A stretch of 64,000 nucleotides of DNA from Desulfitobacterium_A nosdiversum (lineage in GTDB: Bacteria; Bacillota; Desulfitobacteriia; Desulfitobacteriales; Desulfitobacteriaceae), in contig NZ_CP172056.1 in NCBI RefSeq assembly GCF_049860565.1, forward strand, positions 2,294,001-2,358,000, in the 5' to 3' direction. The notes beneath the pieces were generated by a model. That model was not told the DNA's origin. It did no database searches and saw only the letters and a list, made by a program, of their open reading frames with translations. Shown piece by piece: positions 25,885-34,969 of this stretch (position 1 is the first letter of the stretch; each line of letters starts with the position of its first letter). The position numbers were made by a program, and so were the translations under genes.

Positions 25885-26817
25885 ATGATGGCTCGTTTTA
25901 TCCTAAAGCGTTTCATCTATATGTTGATCACGTTCTGGATAATTGTAACGGTGACCTTTGTGCTTATGCATAATTTACCGGGTGACCCGTTCGCAAATTC
26001 GGAGAAATTGACGACGCAACAAAGGGCGCTTTTAGCCCAGCAATATGGATTGGACAAGCCAATAGCTGTTCAGTACAAAGAATATCTCATTCACGTGGTA
26101 CAAGGAGACTTAGGGGTTTCATTTGCTTATCCGACACGTAAAGTAACAGACATCATTCAACAGTCTTTTCCAGCATCGGCTGAACTCGGAACAGAATCTA
26201 TTATTTTCTCGGTTATGGTTGGTTTGACTCTTGGAATTACGGCTGCGCTTAAACACAATAAATCTTGGGACTATGCGGCAATGGTCATCGCGATTATCGG
26301 GGTGTCGATACCATCCTTTGTTCTTGGGCCTATCTTGCAATACACGGTCGGCGTTAAATTAGGAATTTTGCCTGCCGCGTTGTGGGATGGACCTGCAAAC
26401 AGAATATTGCCTGCCTTGACGTTATCCTTTATGACCATTGCAACAACGGCAAGAATGATGCGTACTTCAATGCTTGATGTCATCAATTCGGATTACATTA
26501 AAACAGCCTATTCCAAAGGCTTGTCTCAGACTAGCGTTATTTTTAAACACACTTTGCGCAATGCGATCCTTCCTATTATTACGATCCTTGGGCCGATTGC
26601 GGTCAATGTTATTACCGGGACTCTTGTCGTAGAACAGATTTTTGCCGTACCGGGTTTAGGAAAATACTTTGTTCAAGCTGTCTATTCTAACGATTATACT
26701 TTGATCATGGGTTTAACCATCTTTTACAGTCTTCTACTCATTGTTACTATTTTCTTAACAGATATTGCTTACGGATTCATTGATCCTCGGATTCGTTTAG
26801 CGAAGGGGAGGAACTAA
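25885..26817 (+). CDS. oppB: Oligopeptide permease OppB
   Basis: This 310-residue permease has six helices. The N-terminal LKRFIYMLITFWIIVTVTF and NLPGDPF are typical of DppB/OppB, as is the EAA-type loop near VINSDYIKTAYSKGLSQ. GGAGG precedes both ATG 25885 and ATG 25888, and the latter has better spacing. It pairs with OppC. Confidence 0.92.
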   Translation: MMARFILKRFIYMLITFWIIVTVTFVLMHNLPGDPFANSEKLTTQQRALLAQQYGLDKPIAVQYKEYLIHVVQGDLGVSFAYPTRKVTDIIQQSFPASAELGTESIIFSVMVGLTLGITAALKHNKSWDYAAMVIAIIGVSIPSFVLGPILQYTVGVKLGILPAALWDGPANRILPALTLSFMTIATTARMMRTSMLDVINSDYIKTAYSKGLSQTSVIFKHTLRNAILPIITILGPIAVNVITGTLVVEQIFAVPGLGKYFVQAVYSNDYTLIMGLTIFYSLLLIVTIFLTDIAYGFIDPRIRLAKGRN

Positions 26818-26820
26818 GAA

Positions 26821-27774
26821 ATGCAGGAGATAAGCAATAATCTCTTTGATCCTGTTGTAAAACGGGTTGAAGAGCAAGGAAAAATGACCCGGCCCTCAAT
26901 TACCTTTTGGAAGGATGCCTGGCGGCGTCTGAAAAAAAACAAGTTTGCTATGTTTGGCTTATGCTGTTTAATGGTCATTACCTTTATGGCCCTTATCGGA
27001 CCTCTTTTGCAAAGCTATGGCTATGAAGTTCAAGACTTACAGGCGAGAAATTTAGGACCGAGCGGCCTCCATTTGTTTGGAACGGACGAGTTCGGACGCG
27101 ATCTATGGGTTCGGGTCTGGTGGGGAACTCGAATTTCCTTGTTCATTGGGATTATGGCAGCAATCATGGACTTATTTATCGGTGTTCTTTATGGCGGGAT
27201 TTCTGCGTATTACGGCGGAAGAATTGATAATGTTATGCAGCGGTTTATTGAAATCGTTTATTCCATACCTTATTTGCTCATTACGATTTTATTAATTGTT
27301 CTGATGGGATCGGGAGTTTGGACGATTGTGCTTGCCTATGGTATTACGGGCTGGATTTCCATGGCACGTCTCGTACGCGGGCAGATCCTCTCTCTCAAAG
27401 AGCAGGAATACGTATTAGCGGCGACCTCTTTAGGTGCGAGTACTTGGCGTGTTATTCTTCGCCATTTAATTCCGAATACCTTGAGTTTCATTATCATCCA
27501 GATTACCTTTACGATTCCCCAAGCGATATTTACCGAAGCCTTTCTTTCTTTTCTTGGGCTCGGAGTTAAGGTTCCTCTCGCTTCGTTAGGAATGCTTCTA
27601 TCAGACGGCGTCGGCTCCATGCGGCTTTTCCCTTGGCGCTTGGTTTTCCCTGCGCTTGTTTTTTCCTTAATGATGCTGTCGTTCAACCTTCTTGGAGACG
27701 GTTTGCGCGATGCGCTAGACCCGAAGTTGAGACAATTAAGGAGGTGCTCGTGTGAAAAATATTCTGGAAGTTAA
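26821..27774 (+). CDS. oppC: Oligopeptide permease OppC
   Basis: The 317-residue protein has a cytoplasmic N-terminus (FWKDAWRRLKKNKFAMFGL), then LHLFGTDEFGRDLWVRVWWGTRISL, the hallmark of OppC/DppC, and the EAA loop EQEYVLAATSLGAS. It starts three bases after the oppB stop. The 3' end overlaps oppD by 23 bases. Confidence 0.92.
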   Translation: MQEISNNLFDPVVKRVEEQGKMTRPSITFWKDAWRRLKKNKFAMFGLCCLMVITFMALIGPLLQSYGYEVQDLQARNLGPSGLHLFGTDEFGRDLWVRVWWGTRISLFIGIMAAIMDLFIGVLYGGISAYYGGRIDNVMQRFIEIVYSIPYLLITILLIVLMGSGVWTIVLAYGITGWISMARLVRGQILSLKEQEYVLAATSLGASTWRVILRHLIPNTLSFIIIQITFTIPQAIFTEAFLSFLGLGVKVPLASLGMLLSDGVGSMRLFPWRLVFPALVFSLMMLSFNLLGDGLRDALDPKLRQLRRCSCEKYSGS

Positions 27775-28753
27775 AGATCTAAAAGTCTCTTTTCATACGT
27801 ATGCGGGTGAAGTGCAGGCTGTTCGCGGTGTTTCTTTTGATCTGAAGAAAGGGGAAGTTTTAGCCATTGTGGGTGAATCCGGGTGCGGTAAATCCGTGAC
27901 TTCGCAAACTATTATGCGGCTGATTCCGAGTCCACCTTCTGTTATAAAAGGCGGATCGATTTTGTTTGACGACAATAAGATCGACCTTCTTCAACTGACC
28001 CTGAAAGAGATGGAATCCATACGTGGTTCTGAAATCGGGATGATATTCCAAGATCCGATGACCTCCTTAAACCCAACCATGACCATTGGGAAACAAATTA
28101 CGGAAGGGCTTATTAAACACCAGGGATTGACGAAAGAAAAGGCCATACAACAGGCTGTTGAACTGTTGGAGATGGTAGGAATCCCCCATCCGGAGAACCG
28201 CATTAAACAATATCCGCATGAGTTTTCCGGCGGGATGCGTCAAAGGGTTATGATCGCGATTTCATTGGCTTGCCGTCCTAAATTGTTGATAGCCGATGAA
28301 CCTACGACTGCGCTTGATGTAACAATTCAAGCTCAAATCATAGATTTGCTAAAAGAACTTCAGCAAAAAACAGGAACATCCATTATCATGATTACCCATA
28401 ACTTGGGAGTTGTTGCTGAGATAGCTCAACGTGTGGCCGTAATGTATGCTGGAAAAATAGTCGAACAGGGAACCATAGATGACGTCTTCTATCGTTCGCA
28501 GCATCCCTATACCAAAGGGCTTTTACAATCAGTCCTAAGGCTTGACGATGATGAAAAAGGGAAACTGGTTCCGATTGAGGGAATGCCGCCGGATTTATTA
28601 GCTCCTCCGGTAGGATGTGCTTTTGCGGCACGTTGTCCTCATGCGTTAAACATCTGTTTAAAAGAAGAGCCTAAAAATAAAGTGATCCAGGGTGAGCACA
28701 GTGCGGCATGCTGGTTAATGGACGAACGTGCAAAAAAAGCGGGTATTCTTTGA
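27752..28753 (+). CDS. oppD: Oligopeptide transporter ATPase OppD
   Basis: GTG 27752 follows AGGAGG inside the end of oppC. The 333-residue ATPase has Walker A GESGCGKSVTSQ, Q-loop MIFQDPMTSLNPTM, signature EFSGGMRQRV and Walker B LLIADEPTTALDV. The C-terminal oligo_HPY region (GCAFAARCPHALNIC) supplies Cys residues for the Fe-S-type motif seen in Dpp/Opp ATPases. Confidence 0.93.
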   Translation: MKNILEVKDLKVSFHTYAGEVQAVRGVSFDLKKGEVLAIVGESGCGKSVTSQTIMRLIPSPPSVIKGGSILFDDNKIDLLQLTLKEMESIRGSEIGMIFQDPMTSLNPTMTIGKQITEGLIKHQGLTKEKAIQQAVELLEMVGIPHPENRIKQYPHEFSGGMRQRVMIAISLACRPKLLIADEPTTALDVTIQAQIIDLLKELQQKTGTSIIMITHNLGVVAEIAQRVAVMYAGKIVEQGTIDDVFYRSQHPYTKGLLQSVLRLDDDEKGKLVPIEGMPPDLLAPPVGCAFAARCPHALNICLKEEPKNKVIQGEHSAACWLMDERAKKAGIL

Positions 28754-28771
28754 TGAAAAGGAGGGGATACG

Positions 28772-29725
28772 GTGTCTGATCCTATTTTGGAAGTTCATGA
28801 TTTAAAAAAATATTTTTATGTATCCGATGGCGTCTTGAAAGCTGTGGATAATGTCAGCTTTACCATACAGCCGGGCGAAACCTTTGGTTTAGTCGGCGAG
28901 TCAGGATGCGGAAAATCGACCTTAGGGCGTACGATTTTGCGTTTATACGGGACAACTGAGGGACAGGTCCTTTTTAATGGCGAGAATGTTCATCATTTAA
29001 AAGGAGCCAAGTTAAAGAAATTAAATCGCAAAATGCAAATGGTTTTTCAGGATCCATATGCTTCATTGAACCCGCGAATGACGGTCGGAGATATCATTGC
29101 CGAAGGCATTGATATTCACGGATTATACAGCGGAAATCAAAGGCGGGAGCGAATTGGGGAGCTGCTGCATACTGTTGGCCTCCTCGAAGAACATGCTTCC
29201 CGTTTCCCCCATGAATTTTCCGGGGGACAACGGCAAAGGATTGGAATTGCTCGTGCACTGGCTATCGAACCTGAGTTTATTATTGCGGATGAACCCGTTT
29301 CAGCGTTGGATGTTTCCATTCAGGCTCAGGTTATTAATCTGTTTAAACGTTTGCAAAAAGAAAAAGGGCTGACGTATCTCTTTATTTCCCACGACCTAGC
29401 TCTTGTCCGATATATTTCGGATCGAATCGGGGTCATGTATTTAGGAGCATTAGTAGAAGTTGCAAAGGCTGATGACTTATATCGCAAGCCGCTGCATCCC
29501 TATACTGAAGCTTTACTCTCTGCAATTCCGATTCCTGACCCAGAAGTGGAACGAAAAAGGGAACGCATTATTCTGGAAGGGGATGTACCTTCTCCGATCA
29601 ATCCCCCCAGCGGCTGCCGATTTTTTGCGCGTTGTCCGAAAGCAATGCCAAAATGCAAAGAGGATGCCCCGACTCTCTTGACGGTGGAAGAAGGACATTC
29701 TGTGGCTTGTCATCTATATAAATAA
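28772..29725 (+). CDS. oppF: Oligopeptide transporter ATPase OppF
   Basis: GTG 28772 follows AAGGAGGGG. The 317-residue ATPase has Walker A GESGCGKSTLGRTILRLY, signature EFSGGQRQRIGIARAL, Walker B FIIADEPVSALDVS and the C-terminal GCRFFARCPKAMPKC. It completes the two-ATPase Opp system. A terminator ends the operon. Confidence 0.93.
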   Translation: MSDPILEVHDLKKYFYVSDGVLKAVDNVSFTIQPGETFGLVGESGCGKSTLGRTILRLYGTTEGQVLFNGENVHHLKGAKLKKLNRKMQMVFQDPYASLNPRMTVGDIIAEGIDIHGLYSGNQRRERIGELLHTVGLLEEHASRFPHEFSGGQRQRIGIARALAIEPEFIIADEPVSALDVSIQAQVINLFKRLQKEKGLTYLFISHDLALVRYISDRIGVMYLGALVEVAKADDLYRKPLHPYTEALLSAIPIPDPEVERKRERIILEGDVPSPINPPSGCRFFARCPKAMPKCKEDAPTLLTVEEGHSVACHLYK

Positions 29726-29752
29726 TAAATAAAGTAAACGAAGAATTAAACT

Positions 29753-29787
29753 AAACCCAGGGGGATAGGCAACACCCCTGGGTTTTT
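29753..29787 (+). terminator. Terminator of the opp operon
   Basis: AAACCCAGGGG and CCCCTGGGTTT form a strong stem followed by a T run. Confidence 0.9.
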
Positions 29788-29878
29788 ATCTTAAGCAGTG
29801 ATGGCTTAAAATGCAGGAAAACAAGCTGAAACTGTCGAAATATTTAATGATCGAGTAATAGAGTGGAGGAGTCATAAG

Positions 29879-30220
29879 GTGCATGAAATGTCTTTGATGG
29901 GAGGAGTATTTGAAGTTATTGAAAGAACACTTTCTCAACACGAGGTCAAGAAAGTGCTGCAGGTTAAACTCAAAGTAGGAGAACTCACGAATGCAGAACC
30001 CGAGGCTCTTCTTATGGCATTTGAGGCCTATAGTCAAGATACTGTATGTGAAGGCGCGGAGTTGATTGTAGAGCGTGTTCCGGTGCTCGGTTACTGTTCT
30101 AATTGTCATTACGAGTTTAACATAAAAACGATGATTTTTCTTTGCCCTAAATGCGGTAATCCTAAAATAGAAGTGATTCAGGGAGAAGAACTTCTTATTG
30201 AGAGTTTGGAGGTTGAATAG
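29879..30220 (+). CDS. hypA: Hydrogenase nickel insertion protein HypA
   Basis: GTG 29879 is the right start because HypA proteins begin Met-His-Glu, and His2 binds nickel; here the frame begins MHEMSLMGGVFE. GGAGG lies upstream. The 113-residue protein carries the zinc site CSNCHYEF and CPKCGNP (residues ~73-96). HypA delivers nickel with HypB to the large subunit encoded at 32107-33666. hypB follows after three bases. Confidence 0.95.
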   Translation: MHEMSLMGGVFEVIERTLSQHEVKKVLQVKLKVGELTNAEPEALLMAFEAYSQDTVCEGAELIVERVPVLGYCSNCHYEFNIKTMIFLCPKCGNPKIEVIQGEELLIESLEVE

Positions 30221-30223
30221 ACA

Positions 30224-30901
30224 GTGTCAAGTCAACGTGAAATTGAAGTCATGGCTAAATTACTGGGTACAAATGATATACAGGCAGATGTAAACCGTAA
30301 CCATTTTCGTAAGCATCAATGTTTAACAATCAATATCATGGGTTCGCCGGGAGCAGGAAAAACTTCCTTGCTGGAGAAGTCTTTGCCCCATTTATGCAAG
30401 GATCTTAAGATCGGTGTAATTGAGGGAGATATTTTTACAAATAAAGATGCGGACCGTATTTCTGTTCACCAGGTTCCTGTTATTCAAATTAACACAGGGG
30501 GTGCCTGCCACCTTGACAGTAAGATGGTCAGCAATGTTTTGCCGGAGTTCGATTGGAATGCTTTGGATCTCCTGATTATCGAAAATGTCGGTAATCTTGT
30601 TTGTCCAGCTGATTTTGATCTGGGTGAAGCCTTTAAGGTTGTCGTTTTAAGTATTGTCGAAGGCGATGATAAGCCTGCGAAATATCCCGTGATCTTCCGG
30701 CATGCTAAAGCGGTTATTCTCAATAAGATAGACCTTGAAGAACTGACAGATGTTAATTTGGATAATATGAAACATGATATTCGAAGCATTAACCCGGAAG
30801 CTCGTATCTTTGAAGTTTCTTGCCGGAAGGGAAGCGGGCTTGAGGCTTGGACGAGCTGGCTGACTCAGGAAGTCAAGGCTTTTCAGGAAGCAAAAGAGTA
30901 A
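30224..30901 (+). CDS. hypB: Hydrogenase maturation GTPase HypB
   Basis: The 225-residue GTPase has P-loop GSPGAGKTSLLEK, switch region IEGDIFTNKDADRI, the metal-binding GGACHLDSKMV and NKIDLEEL. There is no N-terminal His-rich nickel store and no N-terminal CxxCxC motif. Nickel binding therefore relies on the G-domain site. GTG 30224 is close to the hypA stop. Confidence 0.95.
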   Translation: MSSQREIEVMAKLLGTNDIQADVNRNHFRKHQCLTINIMGSPGAGKTSLLEKSLPHLCKDLKIGVIEGDIFTNKDADRISVHQVPVIQINTGGACHLDSKMVSNVLPEFDWNALDLLIIENVGNLVCPADFDLGEAFKVVVLSIVEGDDKPAKYPVIFRHAKAVILNKIDLEELTDVNLDNMKHDIRSINPEARIFEVSCRKGSGLEAWTSWLTQEVKAFQEAKE

Positions 30902-30931
30902 AGAATCCTTAATTATTTATATAATTAAAAC

Positions 30932-30975
30932 AAATTGAGGCGTATTGAAACTAAAGTTTCGATACGCCTCAATTC
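30932..30975. terminator. Bidirectional terminator between hypB and the hydrogenase operon
   Basis: TTGAGGCGTAT-GAAACT and AGTTTC-ATACGCCTCAA pair over ~18 bases. It lies between two convergent operons and can serve both. Confidence 0.85.
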
Positions 30976-30998
30976 GTTTATGAACTATCAGAAAATGT

Positions 30999-31496
30999 CT
31001 ACTTAACTTGAGATGGAGAAAATTGACCATCACGTTGAATGGAATCTATTTCATTACAGACGATATCTGCAAGCTGGGGAAAGAGAGCTTGAATCTCAGG
31101 GCTGATATTCATACCCCATTCTAAAAGCTTTGGCTGAACACCAAAAATTAAGGTTTCTGGAGCCTGACCGAGTACTTTAGCTAAAGTCAGAACTTCAAGA
31201 ATTCCGACTTGATGGAAGGAAACTTCATACTCCTCAGGAAAAACCTGCAGATCTCCAGGCTGAAAACGAAACAGCGATCCAGGTTCAGTTCTTGCGTTGA
31301 TAGCATCTACGATGATTAGAAAGTCGACTTCTTTAATCAGATGTACGAGTTCAAGTCCTGCCGTACCGCCTTCAAGAAGTTCTACATTATCAGGGAGCGG
31401 TTTTTTAGCCAGTTCTTCTAAAAAACGGACGCCAAGCCCTTCATCTGATAAAAGAATGTTTCCTACCCCCATAACCATAATTCGTGGTGATTGCAT
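30999..31496 (-). CDS. [NiFe]-hydrogenase maturation endopeptidase (HyaD/HybD type)
   Basis: The 165-residue protease has the family fingerprint GVGNILLSDEGLGVRFLEEL (the Glu in DEG is a nickel ligand), IIVDAIN (Asp ligand) and SFHQVGI (His ligand). It removes the C-terminal tail of the large subunit after nickel insertion. It is the last gene of the structural operon, three bases from the cytochrome b gene. Confidence 0.93.
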   Translation of the reverse strand: MQSPRIMVMGVGNILLSDEGLGVRFLEELAKKPLPDNVELLEGGTAGLELVHLIKEVDFLIIVDAINARTEPGSLFRFQPGDLQVFPEEYEVSFHQVGILEVLTLAKVLGQAPETLIFGVQPKLLEWGMNISPEIQALFPQLADIVCNEIDSIQRDGQFSPSQVK

Positions 31497-31498
31497 TA

Positions 31499-32089
31499 TT
31501 AGATTCCCTTCTTATGTTCAGTTTTACCGAAGAACATAAGCCAAAACATTTCAGTGGCTTCAGTAAAGACAAGATAAACGTGGACCGAAATAATGGCTAA
31601 AAATATAATCATAATGAGATAATGCATCCCTCTGACAGCGGACATTCCGCCTAGTGCACTGACTACGCCGCCAAACTTTTCAGGCTTGTAAAGAATGAAG
31701 CCGGTAGCAGCTTGAAGGAGAGCCAAGACGGGAAAAGAAAGATAGGCCGTTTTTTGAAGAGGGTTATACTTATTGGGGTTATTCGGTTGTTTACCTATAA
31801 ATAAGTAGTATTTAATCTGCGGCCAAAAGGTTTTTAAATCATGCTTGTTCCATAAAAACCCGCTGACCAGATCTTTGTGCTTGCTGAACAGGGACCAGTA
31901 AAAACGAACAAACCCGTTGATTAAGAAGGAATACATAAAAATGAAATGAAGGTTGCGGACAAGATTTATAGGTGCTCCTGTATAGGGGAAATGGATAAGA
32001 AATCCCGTAGGAACAAGAACAAGAAAATTGATGAGATTGATATAATGGCTAACACGGGCAAAGAGGGGATGGTCAAGTGGATTTACCAT
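31499..32089 (-). CDS. [NiFe]-hydrogenase cytochrome b subunit
   Basis: This 196-residue membrane protein has four helices with histidines placed for haem b ligation (YINLINFLVLVPTGFLIHFP, LHFIFMYSFLINGF, MHYLIMIIFLAIISVHVYLV). It belongs to the Ni/Fe-hydrogenase b-type cytochrome (HyaC) family and passes electrons from H2 to menaquinone. The gene lies between large subunit and protease, as in hya/hyd operons. Confidence 0.92.
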   Translation of the reverse strand: MVNPLDHPLFARVSHYINLINFLVLVPTGFLIHFPYTGAPINLVRNLHFIFMYSFLINGFVRFYWSLFSKHKDLVSGFLWNKHDLKTFWPQIKYYLFIGKQPNNPNKYNPLQKTAYLSFPVLALLQAATGFILYKPEKFGGVVSALGGMSAVRGMHYLIMIIFLAIISVHVYLVFTEATEMFWLMFFGKTEHKKGI

Positions 32090-32106
32090 GCTCTTTTCCT
32101 CCTTTC

Positions 32107-33666
32107 CTACCAGCCGATTTGATATTTTTTCACGTCATTAGTGGCGGGGTCAATAAGATGAATTGCACAAGCAAGGCAGGGGTCATAGGAACGGACAACA
32201 CGGACAACGTTGATTGGGTTTTCGGGATCCGGAACAGGTACACCGATTAGGGCTTGTTCCAGTGGCCCTGGAATATTTTTGTCATCCTTAGGGGAGAAAT
32301 TCCAGGTTGTAGGAACAACCATTTGATAGTTGTCAATTTTATGATTGGCGACTTTTACAAAATGACCGAGTGCACCCCGCGGAGCTTCAGTCATTCCAGC
32401 ACCCTGTCCGGATTCAGGGGCGTTCCAATGTTCAGTATCATGAATGCGGAAATTGGAACCCATTTCTTTTTCAAGTTGATCAACCCAATTTAACATTTCT
32501 TTAGCGAGAAGAAGTGTTTCATAAGCACGTGCGGCATGACGGGCCACTGCACCGGGCTTAATGTTGTATTTGGTGATGATATCCATGAGACCTTTAGGCT
32601 GCATAATGAGCATCCGTGCAAGGGGCCCGACTTCCATCGGCTGGCCTTCGTAACGGGGAGCCTTAACAAAGGAATAGGCATCCTTCTTATCCAGGTCAGG
32701 TACGGTATCTTCCGTATAAGGGGTTTTACCATTAGCACTGGGTTTATACCAAGAATATTGCACATCTTCCGTAATTTTGGCTTCATCTACCGGTAAGACT
32801 TTGCTTAAATCCCCATTCATAAGGATACCGCGTTTGAGGAATAATTCTTTACCCTCATTGTCTTGAGCGAATCCGCCATAAGCAAGATAGTTGGGACTTC
32901 CTCCACCGATACCCGCTTGAGCTAAAGGTAAGAGCGGACCTGTACCAAAGGTTACTACATCGGGTAAATACGTTTTTTCAATAAAATCGATTTGTTCAAG
33001 CAGCATCGAACGATATTGCGCGACTGTTTTAATTGTAGGAAGGATTGTTACGCCGCCAACGACGATTGAAGATTGGTGAGGTTGTTTTCCTGCAAAAAGG
33101 GCAGACATCTTCTTGGCCTTGGCTTGCATTTCCAGAGCTTTGAGGTAGTGGGCAACTGCCATCGTTACTAATTCCGGATCTTTAACGCTGAATTCGTCGG
33201 GTTTATAGCGCGGTGTTAAAGGAGCGGTATCTCCTGCCGCAACGAGTTTTACAATTTTATCTTTTACAGCCAACAGACCGGCATCTTTTCCCTGATATTG
33301 TGCGACCGCCATAACATCAATATAGTCAAGAGCACTCAGATGATAAAAATGAAGAGGATGGTCATGCAGCCACATTGCACCGATAATCAGATTACGGATA
33401 AGACGTCCACCGGCAGGAACTTTTGCTCCGAAGGCTTGATCTAAGGCTAAGGAGGATGCCCATCCATGAGAACCTGCACATACTCCGCAGACACGTTCTG
33501 TAACATAGGTTGCATCCCGCGGGTCACGACCGTGCAGCATAGGCTCAATCCCACGGTACATGGTACCAAGGGCCCGCGCTGCGGAAACTTTGCCATTCTC
33601 TACTTCGACTTCAATCCTTAAGTGCCCCTCAATGCGTGTAATAGGATCGATTACGATCTTTGCCAT
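32107..33666 (-). CDS. Group 1 [NiFe]-hydrogenase large subunit
   Basis: I choose ATG 33666 (MAKIVIDPITRIEGHLRIEV; AGGAGG nine bases upstream) over the longer in-frame start at 33690. The 519-residue protein has the N-terminal nickel motif RVCGVCAGSH and the C-terminal motif DPCLACAIH, which is followed by a 15-residue tail, the expected substrate for the endopeptidase. With a Tat-type small subunit and a cytochrome b, this is a membrane-bound uptake hydrogenase facing outward. Confidence 0.96.
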   Translation of the reverse strand: MAKIVIDPITRIEGHLRIEVEVENGKVSAARALGTMYRGIEPMLHGRDPRDATYVTERVCGVCAGSHGWASSLALDQAFGAKVPAGGRLIRNLIIGAMWLHDHPLHFYHLSALDYIDVMAVAQYQGKDAGLLAVKDKIVKLVAAGDTAPLTPRYKPDEFSVKDPELVTMAVAHYLKALEMQAKAKKMSALFAGKQPHQSSIVVGGVTILPTIKTVAQYRSMLLEQIDFIEKTYLPDVVTFGTGPLLPLAQAGIGGGSPNYLAYGGFAQDNEGKELFLKRGILMNGDLSKVLPVDEAKITEDVQYSWYKPSANGKTPYTEDTVPDLDKKDAYSFVKAPRYEGQPMEVGPLARMLIMQPKGLMDIITKYNIKPGAVARHAARAYETLLLAKEMLNWVDQLEKEMGSNFRIHDTEHWNAPESGQGAGMTEAPRGALGHFVKVANHKIDNYQMVVPTTWNFSPKDDKNIPGPLEQALIGVPVPDPENPINVVRVVRSYDPCLACAIHLIDPATNDVKKYQIGW

Positions 33667-33667
33667 C

Positions 33668-34744
33668 TCACATATCCTCCTTGTGGTCATGGTCTTTCAG
33701 TCTTCCGCTTGCAACAGTGGCGGCTAAATGAACGCCGATTCCTATTGCCGCAACTCCTCCGACAGTTTTGCCGACAGTATCTGCATTTATCTGACCTATG
33801 CCCGGAAGCTTAAAGTCCTCATGTTTCGAATATAAGGGGTTGTTTTTCTTATAGAAATAACTCTCCGCACACCCAGCACAGGGAGATCCTGCATTGATGC
33901 AGAAGTTGGTATTATCATTCCACCATACTTGAGCACAGTCTGTATACGTTTTCGGGCCTTTACAGCCTTTTAAAAGCAGGCAATAACTTTTTTGTGCAGG
34001 GTCATTCCAATCGGTAAGGAATTCTCCATTTTCGAAATGACCGCGGCGCGGACAGTTATTATGCAATAAGGTACCGTAGAACGCCACGGGACGATGAGAT
34101 TCATCAAGGGGGGGAACGTCTTTATAAGTTAAGTAATAGATAATCGTACCAATGAGTGTTGTAGGTTTGACAGGACAACAAGGAAGGTTAATTAAAGGAG
34201 TTTTTACTCCCTCTGTTCGTAGAATTTCTGTTACGCCAACGGCTCCGGTTGCGCAAGCCCCTGGTATTCCTGCGCCTTCATTAGCACAGCTTCCAATAGC
34301 AATAACCGCTTGAGCTTTTTGGGCGGCCTCGATAACAGTTTTGCGGAAAGGCTTGCCTCCGACCATACAATAGCGGTCTTCTTTGGCTGGAATCGAACCT
34401 TCAACAACAAGGATAAATTTATCCTTGATTGTTTCCTGATAAGCTTCTTCAGTTTGTTCGCCCGATGCGGCCATGATCGTATCATGATAACGAATAGAGA
34501 TCATGTCGAGGATAAGTTCGGCAGCCGAAGGATTTAAGGTGGCAATCGTTGATTCTGTACATCCTGTACAATTCATTCCTTCCAACCAGATCACCGGGGG
34601 TTTTTTAATGGCCTGTTCCACAGCATTAGCTGCTTCCGGTGCAATAAGCTCCGGTAAACCAAAGGCTGCAACGGCTGCTCCAATTAATTTCATGAAGTCA
34701 CGGCGAGAAACCCCTTTGGCGGTAAGTAGATCAAAATTTCCCAT
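33668..34744 (-). CDS. Group 1 [NiFe]-hydrogenase small subunit (Tat-exported)
   Basis: The 358-residue protein starts with a twin-arginine signal (SRRDFMKLIGAAVAAFGLP) and has the proximal-cluster motif WLEGMNCTGCTES. Further cluster ligands are GSCANEGAGIPGACA, NLPCCPVKP and GSPCAGCAE. A C-terminal helix (TVGGVAAIGIGVHLAATV, residues ~328-345) anchors the complex in the membrane. Its stop is two bases from the large-subunit ATG. Confidence 0.96.
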   Translation of the reverse strand: MGNFDLLTAKGVSRRDFMKLIGAAVAAFGLPELIAPEAANAVEQAIKKPPVIWLEGMNCTGCTESTIATLNPSAAELILDMISIRYHDTIMAASGEQTEEAYQETIKDKFILVVEGSIPAKEDRYCMVGGKPFRKTVIEAAQKAQAVIAIGSCANEGAGIPGACATGAVGVTEILRTEGVKTPLINLPCCPVKPTTLIGTIIYYLTYKDVPPLDESHRPVAFYGTLLHNNCPRRGHFENGEFLTDWNDPAQKSYCLLLKGCKGPKTYTDCAQVWWNDNTNFCINAGSPCAGCAESYFYKKNNPLYSKHEDFKLPGIGQINADTVGKTVGGVAAIGIGVHLAATVASGRLKDHDHKEDM

Positions 34745-34872
34745 AATGATTAGAACACCTCCTGATTTTAATAGTGATTTCAGAATTGATTGAACAATCG
34801 GAACAATACAGACTAATATAAATATTACTTATTCGGTGAAAAAGCAAAATATCCTGCGAATTTAATAAAAAT

Positions 34873-34904
34873 TTGACATTTAAAATACATATATAAGTAT
34901 TTTG
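34873..34904 (+). promoter_or_regulatory. Candidate promoter/operator between hydrogenase and hypF
   Basis: TTGACA at 34873-34878 is a clear -35 box, but no -10 box with ideal spacing follows. AAAATAC (34882-34888) and GTATTTT (34897-34903) form an inverted repeat that could be an operator shared by the divergent hydrogenase and hypFCDE units. Confidence 0.35.
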
Positions 34905-34969
34905 AAATCTTATCTTAATCTTATTAAGTTTTTAAATAAAATCAGGTAAAATAGTACATAAAATTATGT

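Noticed and set aside
32254..34793. Plus-strand frames across the hydrogenase operon
   Set aside because: They are mirror images of strongly supported minus-strand genes and have no ribosome sites.
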